A stretch of DNA of 64,000 nt, taken from the NCBI GenBank assembly GCA_965205055.1, contig OZ242030.1, positions 2,604,001 through 2,668,000 on the forward strand. Direction: 5' to 3'. The position numbers and the translations under genes were made by a program. The notes beneath the pieces were generated by a model that was not told where the DNA came from, did no database searches, and saw only the letters and a list, made by a program, of their open reading frames with translations. This stretch comes from CBDBBY01 sp965205055. Its GTDB lineage: Bacteria > Pseudomonadota > Alphaproteobacteria > Rhodobacterales > Rhodobacteraceae. Positions 24,932 through 34,435 of this stretch are shown one piece after another (the first letter of the stretch is position 1; each line of letters opens with the position of its first letter).

Positions 24932-26455
24932 ATGAACCCGCCACTGCTGCAGCTTCGGGGCATTACCAAGCGATACGGCTCGTTCACGGCAAACGATGGC
25001 ATCGACCTGATCCTGAATGCCGGTGAAATCCACGCGATATTGGGCGAGAACGGGGCCGGAAAATCGACCCTGATGAAAACCATTTTCGGTGTCCACAAAC
25101 CCGATGACGGCTCGATTCTGTGGAAGGGCAGCCCTGTTCAGATGGACAGCCCCGGCCATGCCCGCTCACTGGGCATCGGCATGGTTTTTCAGCATTTTTC
25201 TCTGTTTGAAACGGTGAGCGTCGTCGAAAACATCTCTCTGACGGTTCCCGAGCCTTTGCCGAAGCTGGAGGCGCGCATTCAGGCCAAAAGCGAAGAATTC
25301 GGTCTGCCGGTCAATCCACACGCGCTGGTGCACGGGTTGTCGGTCGGCGAGCGTCAAAGGGTCGAGATCATTCGCTGCCTGCTGCAGGAGCCCGACCTGC
25401 TGATTCTGGATGAGCCGACGAGCGTCCTGCCGCCACCCAATGTCGCGCAACTATTTTCCACGCTGCGTGCGCTGTCGGAGAAGGGCATCGCGATCCTCTA
25501 CATCTCGCACAAACTGGATGAAATCCGCGCATTGTGCCATTCCGCGACAATTCTGCGGCATGGTCAGGTCACAGGCACGGCGGACCCGACGCGTGCGAGT
25601 TCGCAGGATCTGGCAAGGCTGATGATAGGCCGGGAAATCCCCCATGCAACACATCCCGAGGCGAGCGGCGATGGCGAGGTGCGGCTTGCGGTTCATGATC
25701 TGAGCCATTCCAACCCCGACCCCCATGCCGTCAGCCTCAAGAACATTGAGCTTGAGGTTCGCTCAGGCGAAATCATGGGCGTCGCCGGGGTGTCGGGCAA
25801 TGGCCAGTCGGCTCTGGCGCAACTGTTGTCGGGCGAGGACCGCTTGCCATCGGACTCGGCTGAGAAAATCCAGCTTCTGGGCAACCCGACGGGCCATTTG
25901 AGCCCCGAGCACCGCCGAAAAATCGGGATGAGTTTCGTGCCTGAAGAGCGGCTTGGCAGGGGGGCCGCCCCTCCGATGAGCCTTTCGGACAACGGCCTTT
26001 TGACCGCGCATCTGCGCGGCATGGTCAAACACGGGCTGATCCGCCGCAAGAGACGCGACGAATTCACCGACCAATGCATCAAAGATATGGACGTGCGCAG
26101 CCAGGGCAAGCACGCTCTCGCATCGTCTCTTTCCGGCGGAAATCTGCAGAAATACATCGTGGCGCGTGAAATGCAGCTGGAACCCAAGGTTCTGATCGTC
26201 TCGCAGCCCACATGGGGCATCGATGTAGGCGCGGCCGCGATGGTGCGGCAGAAGCTGGTCGACCTGCGCGAAACCGGCGCGGCCATTCTGGCGATCTCGG
26301 AGGATATGGAAGAGCTGTTCGAGATCTCCGACCGCATAGTCGTGATGTACGACGGACGCCTTTCGCGGCCCGTACGCACGCGCGACACCAATGCCGAACA
26401 GATCGGGCAGATGATGATCGGTCAGTTCGACATGGCGGCGGAGGCCGCGGAATGA
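24932..26455 (+). CDS. ABC transporter ATP-binding protein, double ATPase (nucleoside/purine type)
   Basis: A 507-residue protein with two fused ATPase domains. The first has Walker A GENGAGKST and signature LSVGERQRVEI. The second has a degenerate Walker A (GVSGNGQSAL) and signature LSGGNLQKYIVAREM, as is normal in the YufO/NupB/RbsA class. It energises the two permeases that follow. It lies in the same transcription unit as the second demethylase module, which suggests that its cargo is that module's substrate, a (methyl)purine or nucleoside. ATG 24932 is 14 bp from the GST-like stop. Confidence 0.87.
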   Translation: MNPPLLQLRGITKRYGSFTANDGIDLILNAGEIHAILGENGAGKSTLMKTIFGVHKPDDGSILWKGSPVQMDSPGHARSLGIGMVFQHFSLFETVSVVENISLTVPEPLPKLEARIQAKSEEFGLPVNPHALVHGLSVGERQRVEIIRCLLQEPDLLILDEPTSVLPPPNVAQLFSTLRALSEKGIAILYISHKLDEIRALCHSATILRHGQVTGTADPTRASSQDLARLMIGREIPHATHPEASGDGEVRLAVHDLSHSNPDPHAVSLKNIELEVRSGEIMGVAGVSGNGQSALAQLLSGEDRLPSDSAEKIQLLGNPTGHLSPEHRRKIGMSFVPEERLGRGAAPPMSLSDNGLLTAHLRGMVKHGLIRRKRRDEFTDQCIKDMDVRSQGKHALASSLSGGNLQKYIVAREMQLEPKVLIVSQPTWGIDVGAAAMVRQKLVDLRETGAAILAISEDMEELFEISDRIVVMYDGRLSRPVRTRDTNAEQIGQMMIGQFDMAAEAAE

Positions 26456-27537
26456 TCCCCCGGTTCGAGTTCATCCCGCGTACGGCGCCTTCCACGGCAG
26501 CGCTTGCCATGGTGCCGGTTCTGACGATCCTTCTGACGGTGGTTTGCAGCATTGCATTGTTCACTGCGATGGACAAATCCCCCGGCATCGTACTCTATTC
26601 CTTCTTCGCAGAGCCGTTTCTTGACAGCTACAACCTGAGCGAGGTTCTGATCAAAGCCGCTCCGCTGATCCTGATTGCGCAGGGGCTGGCGATTGGATTC
26701 AGGGCGAAGGTCTGGAATATCGGAGCCGAGGGGCAACTGATGATCGGCGCGATTTGCGCCGCCCTTATCCCGATTACCTGGCCGGACAGCACAAATGCGC
26801 TGATGCTGCCCGCGATGATCGTGACGGGCGCGGGGGCGGGGGCGGCCTGGGCCGGTATCGCCGCCATTTTGCGCACCCGGTTCAACGCGAGCGAAATCAT
26901 CGTCACGCTGATGCTTAACCAGATCGCGCTGCAAATCCTCTACTATCTGATCAACGGACCGCTGAAAGACCCGCGCGGTTTCAGCTTTCCGCAATCCGTG
27001 CCGTTTCCTGAAGTGGCGATGTATCCGCCGCTGATCCCTGACAGCTTCTTGCGAGCCAATACCTCCATCTATCTGGTGCTGCTGATTTCGGTTCTGGTCT
27101 GGGTCTTTGCCAAACGCAGCTTTTCCGGCTTCCGGCTGCTGGTGGGCGGGCTTGCGCAGAATGCCGCGCGCTATGCGGGGTTTTCAGCAAGCCGGGCGAT
27201 CTGGATATCGCTTCTGGCGGGCGGCATGGCGGCCGGTCTGGCCGGTGTCGGCGAAATCTCGGGCCCGATCGGCAAGCTGCAGCCGATCCTGTCGCCGGGC
27301 TATGGGTTTGCCGCGATCATCGTGGCCTTTCTGGGCGGGCTCAATCCCATCGGCATCGTCTTGGCCGGTTTCTTCATGGCGGTGATCTATGTCGGCGCGG
27401 ACGGCGCCGTTCTGTCGGCTGGCGTGCCCGCCTCGGCCCCTGTGGTGTTTCAAGGACTGATCCTGATTTTCTATCTTGCCTCCTACACTCTGGTGAACTT
27501 CAGAATCCGGCGTCCGCCGACAATGGGAAAAGCATGA
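26452..27537 (+). CDS. ABC transporter permease (YufP/NupP-like)
   Basis: A 361-residue integral membrane protein with the branched-chain/BPD_transp_2 fold. Signatures are AIGFRAKVWNIGAEGQLMIGA and YGFAAIIVAFLGGLNPIGIV. It starts in an ATGA overlap with the ATPase and ends overlapping the next permease by 4 bp. It forms the first half of a heterodimeric channel for a nucleoside or nucleobase receptor of the BMP family. Confidence 0.88.
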   Translation: MIPRFEFIPRTAPSTAALAMVPVLTILLTVVCSIALFTAMDKSPGIVLYSFFAEPFLDSYNLSEVLIKAAPLILIAQGLAIGFRAKVWNIGAEGQLMIGAICAALIPITWPDSTNALMLPAMIVTGAGAGAAWAGIAAILRTRFNASEIIVTLMLNQIALQILYYLINGPLKDPRGFSFPQSVPFPEVAMYPPLIPDSFLRANTSIYLVLLISVLVWVFAKRSFSGFRLLVGGLAQNAARYAGFSASRAIWISLLAGGMAAGLAGVGEISGPIGKLQPILSPGYGFAAIIVAFLGGLNPIGIVLAGFFMAVIYVGADGAVLSAGVPASAPVVFQGLILIFYLASYTLVNFRIRRPPTMGKA

Positions 27538-28457
27538 TGGACACGCTTGTATTCGTGCTCGCCGGCGCCTTCGCCACAGCGACCCCCCTGTTGCTTGCGG
27601 CTCTGGGTGAACTGGTTGTCGAAAAGTCGGGCGTCATCAACCTGAGCATAGAGGGGATGATGGCGCTGGCAGCGGCGATTGCCTTCATGATCACCTATCA
27701 GAGCGGATCACACATTCTGGGCTTTGCCGGCGGAGCGATGGCGGCGATGGCGCTGTCGGTTGTGTTTGCCGGGCTGGTCTTGATCTTTTCAACCAATCAG
27801 GTGGCATCGGGCCTTGCCGTCGGCATTCTGGGACTGGGCCTGTCGGCACTGCTGGGCCGCAGTTTCGAAAGTTACACACTTGCCGCGCCCGGCAAGCTCG
27901 ACTTGCCCCTGCTTGGCGACATCCCGGTTCTGGGACCCATCCTCTTTCAGCAGGACCTCATCGTCTACCTGACACTGATCGCGGGCGCGGGGCTGATCTG
28001 GTTTATCGGGAAATCCCGGGGCGGGCTGATCCTGCGCGTAATCGGAGAAGATCCGCATATCGCACATAATTTGGGTTTCGGCGTCTTGCGCGCGCGCTTC
28101 CTCGCCATTCTCTTCGGCGGTTTCATGGCCGGTCTGGCCGGCGCCTATGCTGCCACCGTGCTGACCCCGGTCTGGTCGCAGGGCATGATCGTCGGGCGCG
28201 GATGGATTGCGCTGGCGCTGGTTGTTTTCGGCACCTGGCGCGTGCTTCGAGTGATGATCGGGGCCTATCTCTTCGGCGCGTTGCTGCTTGCCGATCTTGC
28301 GGTGCAATCGCTGAACATCGGCATCCCGTCCCAGATCATGACGTCGATGCCCTATGCCATGACCATCCTCGTGCTCGCTGTCGTTTCCCGCGACGCGCTC
28401 AAAATCAAACTGAACGCGCCTGTGGCGCTGGGAGAGAATTATCGCCCGGCGCATTGA
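27534..28457 (+). CDS. ABC transporter permease (YufQ/NupQ-like)
   Basis: A 307-residue membrane protein and the second permease of the importer. Family features are TPLLLAALGELVVEKSGVIN, LSIEGMMALAAAIAF and SQGMIVGRGWIALALVVFGTW. It overlaps the first permease by 4 bp. In related operons the BMP receptor is adjacent; here an IS110 remnant separates the two by about 0.5 kb. Confidence 0.88.
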   Translation: MMDTLVFVLAGAFATATPLLLAALGELVVEKSGVINLSIEGMMALAAAIAFMITYQSGSHILGFAGGAMAAMALSVVFAGLVLIFSTNQVASGLAVGILGLGLSALLGRSFESYTLAAPGKLDLPLLGDIPVLGPILFQQDLIVYLTLIAGAGLIWFIGKSRGGLILRVIGEDPHIAHNLGFGVLRARFLAILFGGFMAGLAGAYAATVLTPVWSQGMIVGRGWIALALVVFGTWRVLRVMIGAYLFGALLLADLAVQSLNIGIPSQIMTSMPYAMTILVLAVVSRDALKIKLNAPVALGENYRPAH

Positions 28458-28461
28458 CCAT

Positions 28462-28916
28462 GCCCGATCCTGATCCGGCCGAGCTCGGGCCTCTCCGCGA
28501 CCGGCATCGCGCAGGCCAAAAGCCCGATCCCCGGAACCGACCGCAGGACGGCGACGGTTTCGGCCAAGGCATCGTCGGAGTCGAGGCGGATCTTGATCCA
28601 TTGCTCCAAGTCCTTGATCCGCCGGTCCGGAACCTCCCGGAGACCGGCGTCGATGTCTTCGACTTCGCAGGCGGTCACGGTCTTCTGGTTGGCCGTGCTG
28701 TGCAACGCATTGCGCTTGGCCGCCAGCGCCCTGAGACCCCGAAGCGCCTCGCGCTGCAGCCGGCGTCCGGGCGGAACGCCATGAACCGGGCGATCAGCTC
28801 GGCATCGATCCGGTCCGTCTTTGCCAAAGCGCCCCGGCGTCTCCCGAACGACTGGATCTGCGCCGGCAGGCCGGACACGCGAAAGCGCTTGACCCGATGC
28901 CCGAAATGGGACATGG
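28462..28916 (-). pseudogene. IS110-family transposase remnant
   Basis: Two minus-strand frames give IS110-type pieces. One contains GRRRGALAKTDRIDAELIARF, the N-terminal DEDD-region pattern. The other has VAVLRSVPGIGLLACAMPVAERPELG, the C-terminal helix-hairpin-helix pattern. They lie in different frames with both ends missing, so the gene is a frameshifted fragment. It sits inside the ABC operon on the opposite strand and may reduce read-through to the receptor gene. Confidence 0.75.
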
Positions 28917-28992
28917 AGCAACCCGTGTCGCAGAGGGCGTCCGCACACGAAATTGCAGAACTATCGGCACACTACTTACCAAGGAGAAAGAT

Positions 28993-30075
28993 ATGACCGA
29001 GCTAAGAAAGCTTGCAGCCGTCGCAACGGCCATCGGGCTGGGGCTGGGGATCCCGGCGCTGGCCGACGATCCGCTCAACATCGGCTTCATCGTGCCGAAC
29101 CCGGTGGGTGAGGTCGGCTGGGATCACGAACTCGACCGGGGCCGTCAGGTGATGGAGGCGCATTTCGGCGACAAGATCAATGTGACCGCCGTCGACTCGG
29201 TGGGTGAAGGGCCGGACGCGACGCGTGTAATGAACCGAATGGTCGCGCAGGGGGCCGATGTTTTGTTTCTGGGCTCCTTCGGTCACATGAACGACGGTAT
29301 CGAACTGGCCAAACGCAAACCCGACCTGGCGGTAATCCACGCGGGCGGATATCTGAACGAGGCGAATTTCGCCACCTATGCGCCGAAACATTACGAGGCG
29401 TCTTATCTCTGCGGCATGGCGGCGGGCTATGCCACGCAGAATGGCCAGCTTGGCGTCATCGCCGCTTTTCCGCTGCCCGAAGTGCTCGGCATCATGAACG
29501 CCTATGTTCTGGGCGCGCAAAGCGTCAATCCGGACCTCAAGGGGGTCAAAGTTGTCTGGCTCAACTCCTGGTTCGATCCCGCGCGAAACCGGGCGGCGGC
29601 GGAATCACTGGTTGCCCAAGGCTCGGACGTGCTGTTCTCGCTCTTTCCGGGGACACCCTCGGCCGTGGCAGCGGCTGAGGAGATGGGCGTCTATGTGACC
29701 ACCACGCTGAGCGACAACACGCAGTTTGCGCCAAACAAACATCTTTGCGCCGGCCAGACGCATTTTGGCGCGATCTATATCGACCAGATCAACAAGGTCA
29801 TGGAAGGCAGCTTTGAGGGAACCGACACCTTCGCAGGGCTGGCCGAAGGCGCGGTGGAGGTGGCAGGTCTTTCTGCGGATCTGACCGACGATCAGCGCGC
29901 CGCCATTCTTGCCAGGCAGGACGACATCCGCAACGGAACCTTCCATCCCTTTTCCGGACCGATCAGCGACAATGCCGGGGCTGAGGTTGTCGCGTCAGGC
30001 GCAAGCCTTGACATCGGCGGTATCAAGGGGATGAATTTCCTCGCGGCGGGCATTGATACAACGTTGCCCAACTGA
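28993..30075 (+). CDS. BMP-family periplasmic receptor (nucleoside/purine type)
   Basis: A 360-residue lipoprotein-like/BMP receptor. The signal peptide is cleaved after GIPALA; no lipobox Cys is visible. The mature protein has IGFIVPNPVGEVGWDHELDRG and an SLFPGTPSAVAAAEE segment, as in BmpA/Med receptors that bind nucleosides. ATG 28993 follows AAGGAGAAAGAT. It completes the importer encoded at 24932-28457. The C-terminal ISDNAGAEVVASG is compatible with the alphaproteobacterial purine/nucleobase-binding subgroup, but the ligand is unproven. Confidence 0.87.
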   Translation: MTELRKLAAVATAIGLGLGIPALADDPLNIGFIVPNPVGEVGWDHELDRGRQVMEAHFGDKINVTAVDSVGEGPDATRVMNRMVAQGADVLFLGSFGHMNDGIELAKRKPDLAVIHAGGYLNEANFATYAPKHYEASYLCGMAAGYATQNGQLGVIAAFPLPEVLGIMNAYVLGAQSVNPDLKGVKVVWLNSWFDPARNRAAAESLVAQGSDVLFSLFPGTPSAVAAAEEMGVYVTTTLSDNTQFAPNKHLCAGQTHFGAIYIDQINKVMEGSFEGTDTFAGLAEGAVEVAGLSADLTDDQRAAILARQDDIRNGTFHPFSGPISDNAGAEVVASGASLDIGGIKGMNFLAAGIDTTLPN

Positions 30076-30123
30076 CCAACCGCGGTCGCTGCCGCGCGTT
30101 TGTTTGCGGCATTGGTCGGCATA

Positions 30124-30151
30124 GGCTCGTTGCGTTCGCGCGCAACGAGCC
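30124..30151 (+). terminator. Strong hairpin after the BMP receptor gene
   Basis: A perfect 11-bp inverted repeat, GGCTCGTTGCG / CGCAACGAGCC, with a 6-nt loop, 49 bp after the receptor stop. No T tract follows, so it may protect the mRNA end or be factor-dependent rather than an intrinsic terminator. The rest of 30076-30613 has no convincing gene. Confidence 0.5.
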
Positions 30152-30181
30152 CCGCGCATGAATGCGTGGGAGACAATCATA

Positions 30182-30295
30182 TCAAAGCGAAACAGAATCC
30201 TGATTCAACTGCGCTCGGGAATTCCGTTCCTATTGCAACAGCGGATTGCGCTCGCGTCGGCATAGGTGCGTTCGTGCAATCAAGCTATCGCAGGC
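30182..30295. repeat. Dispersed ~115-bp non-coding repeat, copy A
   Basis: Aligns without large gaps to 60468-60582 (copy B), roughly four bases in five identical by eye. Shared words include gcaacagcg, ttgcgctcg and aatcaagctat. Neither copy has a conserved reading frame. Copy B lies inside a MITE-like element; copy A lacks the terminal inverted repeats seen there. Confidence 0.65.
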
Positions 30296-30613
30296 GTTTC
30301 GCGTCGGAATATCCCCGCTCTCCTGCCGTGTGCAACTCGACCACCGCAACATCGGCCCGGCGCCGGGCCCGACGCGCAGGTTTCGGTCGTCGCGGGCGGG
30401 AAGGATCGGCCAGCATCTGGCGGGTCTTGACAAGCGCATCGACCTCCAACATCCCGCCATCGATCGATCCTGCGAACATGTCCGGCTCAACAACCATCCA
30501 CGCGCCAGCTTCCCGAGGCGCGGAGTTCCGGGATTCGACCATGGCGACCCGAACGCAGGCGGTTTCCTTTTTCAGCAACTGCAGGGCATCGCCGGGCCAG
30601 CTTCCGGTCATGG

Positions 30614-32965
30614 TCATTGTCGGTACCGCTGCAGGGTCATCAGGATGTTTTCTGCCGTGGCGGGGCAGTTCAACCCTTCAAAGTCGTTTCTTTGAACCGT
30701 ATTCGCCACCGCATCGGACATCGCGCTCAGCACGCAAATGGCAAGGCAGAGCGGCGGCTCACCAATAGCTTTCGAGCGGAATACGGAATCGTCGATATTG
30801 GTCGACCAGTCGACAAAGGCCATGCGGAAATCATCGGGCCGGTCACTGAAGGTCGGGATCTTGTAGGTGGAGGGAGCGTGCGTCTTCAAATGGCCATCGC
30901 CGTCCCAGACCAGTTCTTCGGTCGTCATCCAGCCCATGCCCTGAATGAACCCGCCTTCGAGTTGCCCGTAATCCAGCGCCGGATTCAATGATTTACCGAC
31001 GTCATGCAGGATATCCACGCGGGTGACCTTGCTTTCGCCGGTCAGGGTGTCGACCAGAACCTCGGCAACCGCGGCGCCGTAGACATAATACCGATGCGGT
31101 TGGCCCGTCATGGCGACGGGATCATATTCGTTCTCAGGTGATTTGTAATGACCCGTTGCCGAAAGCGACACGCGATTCATGAAGGCTTGGCCGGCCAGTT
31201 CGTCAAAGGAAATCTCCTGATTGCCGACCCGGACCCGGTTGGGCAGGAACACGACCTGCTCACGGGGAACGGAATATTCATCGATCAGGAAATCGGTCAA
31301 GCGCGTTTTGATCTTGCCAGCGGCGTTCAACGCGGCCGCCGCATTGATATCGGTGCCCGACGAGGCCGCCGTCGCGATAGTATTCGGAACCTTTTCGGTC
31401 GAGGTGGCCGAAACTCTGATCCGTTCGACATCGACCTGAAGCTCTTCCGCTACGACCTGGCCAACCTTGGTGTGCAGGCCCTGGCCCATTTCGATGCCGC
31501 CATGATTGATATGCAGCGACCCGTCTGCATAGACGTGCAGCAGCGCGCCGCCCTGATTCAGGAAATTCAAGCCGAAACCGACGCCGTATTTGATTGGCGT
31601 CAGCCCCAGACCTTTCTTCAGGCAGGGCGAGTTTTCGTTGAACGCTTCGATCTCCTTGCGACGGGCGTAATAGTCCGAGGATTCCACGATTTCGGGAATC
31701 AGCCGGTCGAGGATATTGTCGTTCACGTCGGCACCGAACGGCGTGGTGCTGCGCCCGTTGCGCTCATAGAAATTGACCTTGCGCACATCGAGCGGGTCTT
31801 TGCCCAAATGCCGCGCGATCCGGTCCATGATCCTTTCGATGATCAGCATGCCCTGCGGAGAGCCAAAGCCGCGGAACGCATTGGAGCTGACCGTGTGGGT
31901 TTTCCAGTAGTGGCAGGTCGCCTTGAAGTTTTCCAGATAATAGCAATTGTCCGAGTGAAACACGGCCCGGTTCACCACCGGCTCGGACTGGTCCATCGAA
32001 CTGCCGCATTTGCCGTGGATTTCAAGCTCAATGCCTTCAATCCGTCCGCTGTTGTCGAAACCAACGCTGAAATCGGTAAAAAAGGAGTGGCGTTTGCCGG
32101 TCGCCAGCATGTCGTCGTCACGATCCAACCGCAATTTGACGGGCTTGCCGGTTTTTTTGGCCGCCACCGCTGCGATGGCCGCGATATGGGTCGGCGTGGT
32201 TTCCTTGCCGCCAAATCCACCGCCCAGACGGCGGACTTCGACCGTGACGGTGTTGGACGGCTGGACCAGGATCCGCGCTATGATGCCTTGCACGGCGCTG
32301 GGGTCCTGCGTTGCGCAGTAAAGATGAACTTCGCCATCTTCTTTGGGCACGGCCACGGAAATATGACCTTCCAGATAGAAATGCTCCTGACCGCCATTGC
32401 TGATGCGCCCCGACAGACGGTGCGGCGCGGCTTCGATGAACCGGGCGCTGTCGCCGCGAGCCAGAGTGCGGGGAGGAGTGTGGAAACTGTTGGCGGCCTT
32501 TGCTGCATCCACCGACAAAATCGCCTGCAGGTCTTCGTATTCGATCTCGGCGAGAGCCAACGCATCGCGCGCCTGGGCGCGCGTTTCGGCGGCGACGGCA
32601 AACAGGATTTGGCCGGAATATTCAACTAGATCGCCAGACAGCACCCGGTCATCGCCCAGCCCGCCGTGGCTGAAATCGTTGGCGCCGGGAATGTCGTCCA
32701 TGGTCACGACGCAATGAACGCCGGAGGCGGCTTCGACCCGGCTGAGATCCAGCCGCGTGATGCGGGCGTGGGGCCGGGTGCTGAGATAGGGATAAAGGTG
32801 CAGCAGACCGCGCGGCTCCGGCATGTCGTCAATATAAGCCGCTGAGCCGGTTACGTGCTTTTCACCGCTTTCATGCGCCAGCCTGGCGCGAATGCCACCT
32901 GAAATGGCGGCGGGCTGCGATTGCAATGGGGATGCGCCATCCACTTTGAGCCTCCGTCCGGTCAC
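30614..32965 (-). CDS. xdhB: Xanthine dehydrogenase, molybdopterin-binding subunit
   Basis: A 783-residue large subunit. Domain order is an aldehyde-oxidase/xanthine-dehydrogenase a/b hammerhead (RARLAHESGEKHVTGSAAYIDDMPEP), then molybdenum-cofactor domains with VRRLGGGFGGKETTP, SSNAFRGFGSPQG and GGIEMGQGLHTKVGQV, and the C-terminal GEPPLCLAICVLSA, which includes the active-site Glu region. It oxidises hypoxanthine and xanthine to urate with the FAD/Fe-S subunit. It overlaps that subunit's stop by 4 bp. The cofactor-insertion protein XdhC is not in the window. Confidence 0.93.
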   Translation of the reverse strand: MTGRRLKVDGASPLQSQPAAISGGIRARLAHESGEKHVTGSAAYIDDMPEPRGLLHLYPYLSTRPHARITRLDLSRVEAASGVHCVVTMDDIPGANDFSHGGLGDDRVLSGDLVEYSGQILFAVAAETRAQARDALALAEIEYEDLQAILSVDAAKAANSFHTPPRTLARGDSARFIEAAPHRLSGRISNGGQEHFYLEGHISVAVPKEDGEVHLYCATQDPSAVQGIIARILVQPSNTVTVEVRRLGGGFGGKETTPTHIAAIAAVAAKKTGKPVKLRLDRDDDMLATGKRHSFFTDFSVGFDNSGRIEGIELEIHGKCGSSMDQSEPVVNRAVFHSDNCYYLENFKATCHYWKTHTVSSNAFRGFGSPQGMLIIERIMDRIARHLGKDPLDVRKVNFYERNGRSTTPFGADVNDNILDRLIPEIVESSDYYARRKEIEAFNENSPCLKKGLGLTPIKYGVGFGLNFLNQGGALLHVYADGSLHINHGGIEMGQGLHTKVGQVVAEELQVDVERIRVSATSTEKVPNTIATAASSGTDINAAAALNAAGKIKTRLTDFLIDEYSVPREQVVFLPNRVRVGNQEISFDELAGQAFMNRVSLSATGHYKSPENEYDPVAMTGQPHRYYVYGAAVAEVLVDTLTGESKVTRVDILHDVGKSLNPALDYGQLEGGFIQGMGWMTTEELVWDGDGHLKTHAPSTYKIPTFSDRPDDFRMAFVDWSTNIDDSVFRSKAIGEPPLCLAICVLSAMSDAVANTVQRNDFEGLNCPATAENILMTLQRYRQ

Positions 32966-34404
32966 GCGAGAACGCGTGTCTTGTCCAAGTTCGTGGAATA
33001 TTCGATGTGGAATTTGCGCATCAGGTTCTGCGCGACAATCATCCGATATTCGGCGGATGAGCGCATGTCGGAAATCGGTCGGAAGTCGGTCTTCAGGGCT
33101 GCGCAGGCATCCTCGATCGTATCAGGAGCCCATGCGCGTCCAACAAGCGCCACTTCTGTCGATGCAGCACGTTTGGGAGTGGCCGCCATACCGCCAAACG
33201 CGATGCGCGCGTCCAGCACCCTGCCGCCTTCGATGCGCAGGTTGAAGGCTGCACAGACGGCGGAAATATCCTGATCGAAGCGTTTTGATATCTTGTAGGC
33301 CGCAAAGCGCCGATCCTGTTTTAGTTTGGGTATGATGATCTTTTCAAGGAACTCGCCCGGATGCCGGTCCTGCTTTCCGTAATCGATGAAAAAGTCCTCT
33401 ATCGGCAGTTCGCGGCGCTTGCCGCCTTCATTCAGCACCAACCGCGCATTCATGGCGATCAGCAGGGGCGGCGTGTCCCCGATCGGAGAACCGTTTGCGA
33501 TGTTTCCGCCCATGGTGCCAAGATTGCGCACCTGCCTAGATCCGAGGCGGCGCAAGACTTCAGCAAAATCGGGGTAGGCTGCGCCCAGTTTTTCGGGCAG
33601 GTCGCTGTAGCGGACCGCACCGCCGATGTGAAAGGCATGATCGGTTTCGCGGATCTCCAGCAGCTCCGCGACGTTGCCGGTGTAGATGATCCGCGGCAGC
33701 TTGCGATTCATCTTGGTGACCCAAAGGCCGACATCGGTGCCGCCGGCAAGGATGGTCGCGTCCGGCATCGCCTGATAGGCGGCGGCGAATTCATCCGTGT
33801 TTACAGGCGCAACAAAGGTGCCCTGCGCATTCTCAAGCCGCAACGCGGTCCGGGGCCGAATGTCTTTCATCAGTTCAAGAATGGCCGCTTCGCGTTCCGA
33901 CGCCGCCGGTTTTGAGGCCGCCGCCTGCATCGCGTCGACAATTGGACCATAGCCGGTACAGCGGCACAGGTTTCCGGCCAGAGCATCCTCGATCTCCGAC
34001 CGGGTCGGGTTATCCGCACTGCGCCACAACACATACATGGACATGATAATTCCAGGGGTGCAAAAGCCGCATTGCGACCCGTGCGTGCGGATCATTTCCT
34101 GCTGGACCGGATGCAGCAATCCGTCAGGCCGGCGCAGGTCTTCTACGGTCAGCAGGTGGCAGCCATCCAGCGTCGGCATGAACTGAATGCATGCATTTAC
34201 GGCACGATAGAACAGCCTGCCGTCCTTAAGCGTTCCAAGCGCCACGGTGCAGGCGCCGCAATCTCCCTCGGCGCAACCTTCCTTGGTGCCTGGCCGTTCG
34301 CAATGCTCGCGCAGATATTCCAGAACGGTCATTGTCGGCGCAACGTCGCGCAACTCGACAACACTCCCGCCAAGAATGAACTGCATGGAATTGCGGTCGG
34401 TCAT
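32962..34404 (-). CDS. xdhA: Xanthine dehydrogenase, FAD/[2Fe-2S] subunit
   Basis: A 480-residue protein. An N-terminal plant-type ferredoxin domain (C-A-E-G-D-C-G-A-C) leads into an alpha-helical [2Fe-2S] domain (GSQCGFCTPG and NLCRCTGYG). A vanillyl-alcohol-oxidase-type FAD domain follows (ILAGGTDVGLWVTK, GGNIANGSPIGDTPP) and then the CODH-type C-terminal domain. The start is set at ATG 34404 (MTDRNSMQFIL); the longer frame to 34581 overlaps the preceding hydrolase gene and lacks homology. It passes electrons from the Mo centre to NAD. Confidence 0.93.
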   Translation of the reverse strand: MTDRNSMQFILGGSVVELRDVAPTMTVLEYLREHCERPGTKEGCAEGDCGACTVALGTLKDGRLFYRAVNACIQFMPTLDGCHLLTVEDLRRPDGLLHPVQQEMIRTHGSQCGFCTPGIIMSMYVLWRSADNPTRSEIEDALAGNLCRCTGYGPIVDAMQAAASKPAASEREAAILELMKDIRPRTALRLENAQGTFVAPVNTDEFAAAYQAMPDATILAGGTDVGLWVTKMNRKLPRIIYTGNVAELLEIRETDHAFHIGGAVRYSDLPEKLGAAYPDFAEVLRRLGSRQVRNLGTMGGNIANGSPIGDTPPLLIAMNARLVLNEGGKRRELPIEDFFIDYGKQDRHPGEFLEKIIIPKLKQDRRFAAYKISKRFDQDISAVCAAFNLRIEGGRVLDARIAFGGMAATPKRAASTEVALVGRAWAPDTIEDACAALKTDFRPISDMRSSAEYRMIVAQNLMRKFHIEYSTNLDKTRVLA

Positions 34405-34435
34405 CCGGGCGTCCCTGATCGTCGGAGCCAAAGCA

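Noticed and set aside
30100..30768. A 222-codon plus-strand frame after the first BMP receptor
   Set aside because: It covers the hairpin, repeat copy A and the 3' end of xdhB on the opposite strand. No domain is visible.
31148..32629. A 493-codon plus-strand frame opposite the xanthine dehydrogenase large subunit
   Set aside because: Antisense to xdhB, with low-complexity composition and no motifs. xdhB itself is clear along its whole length.
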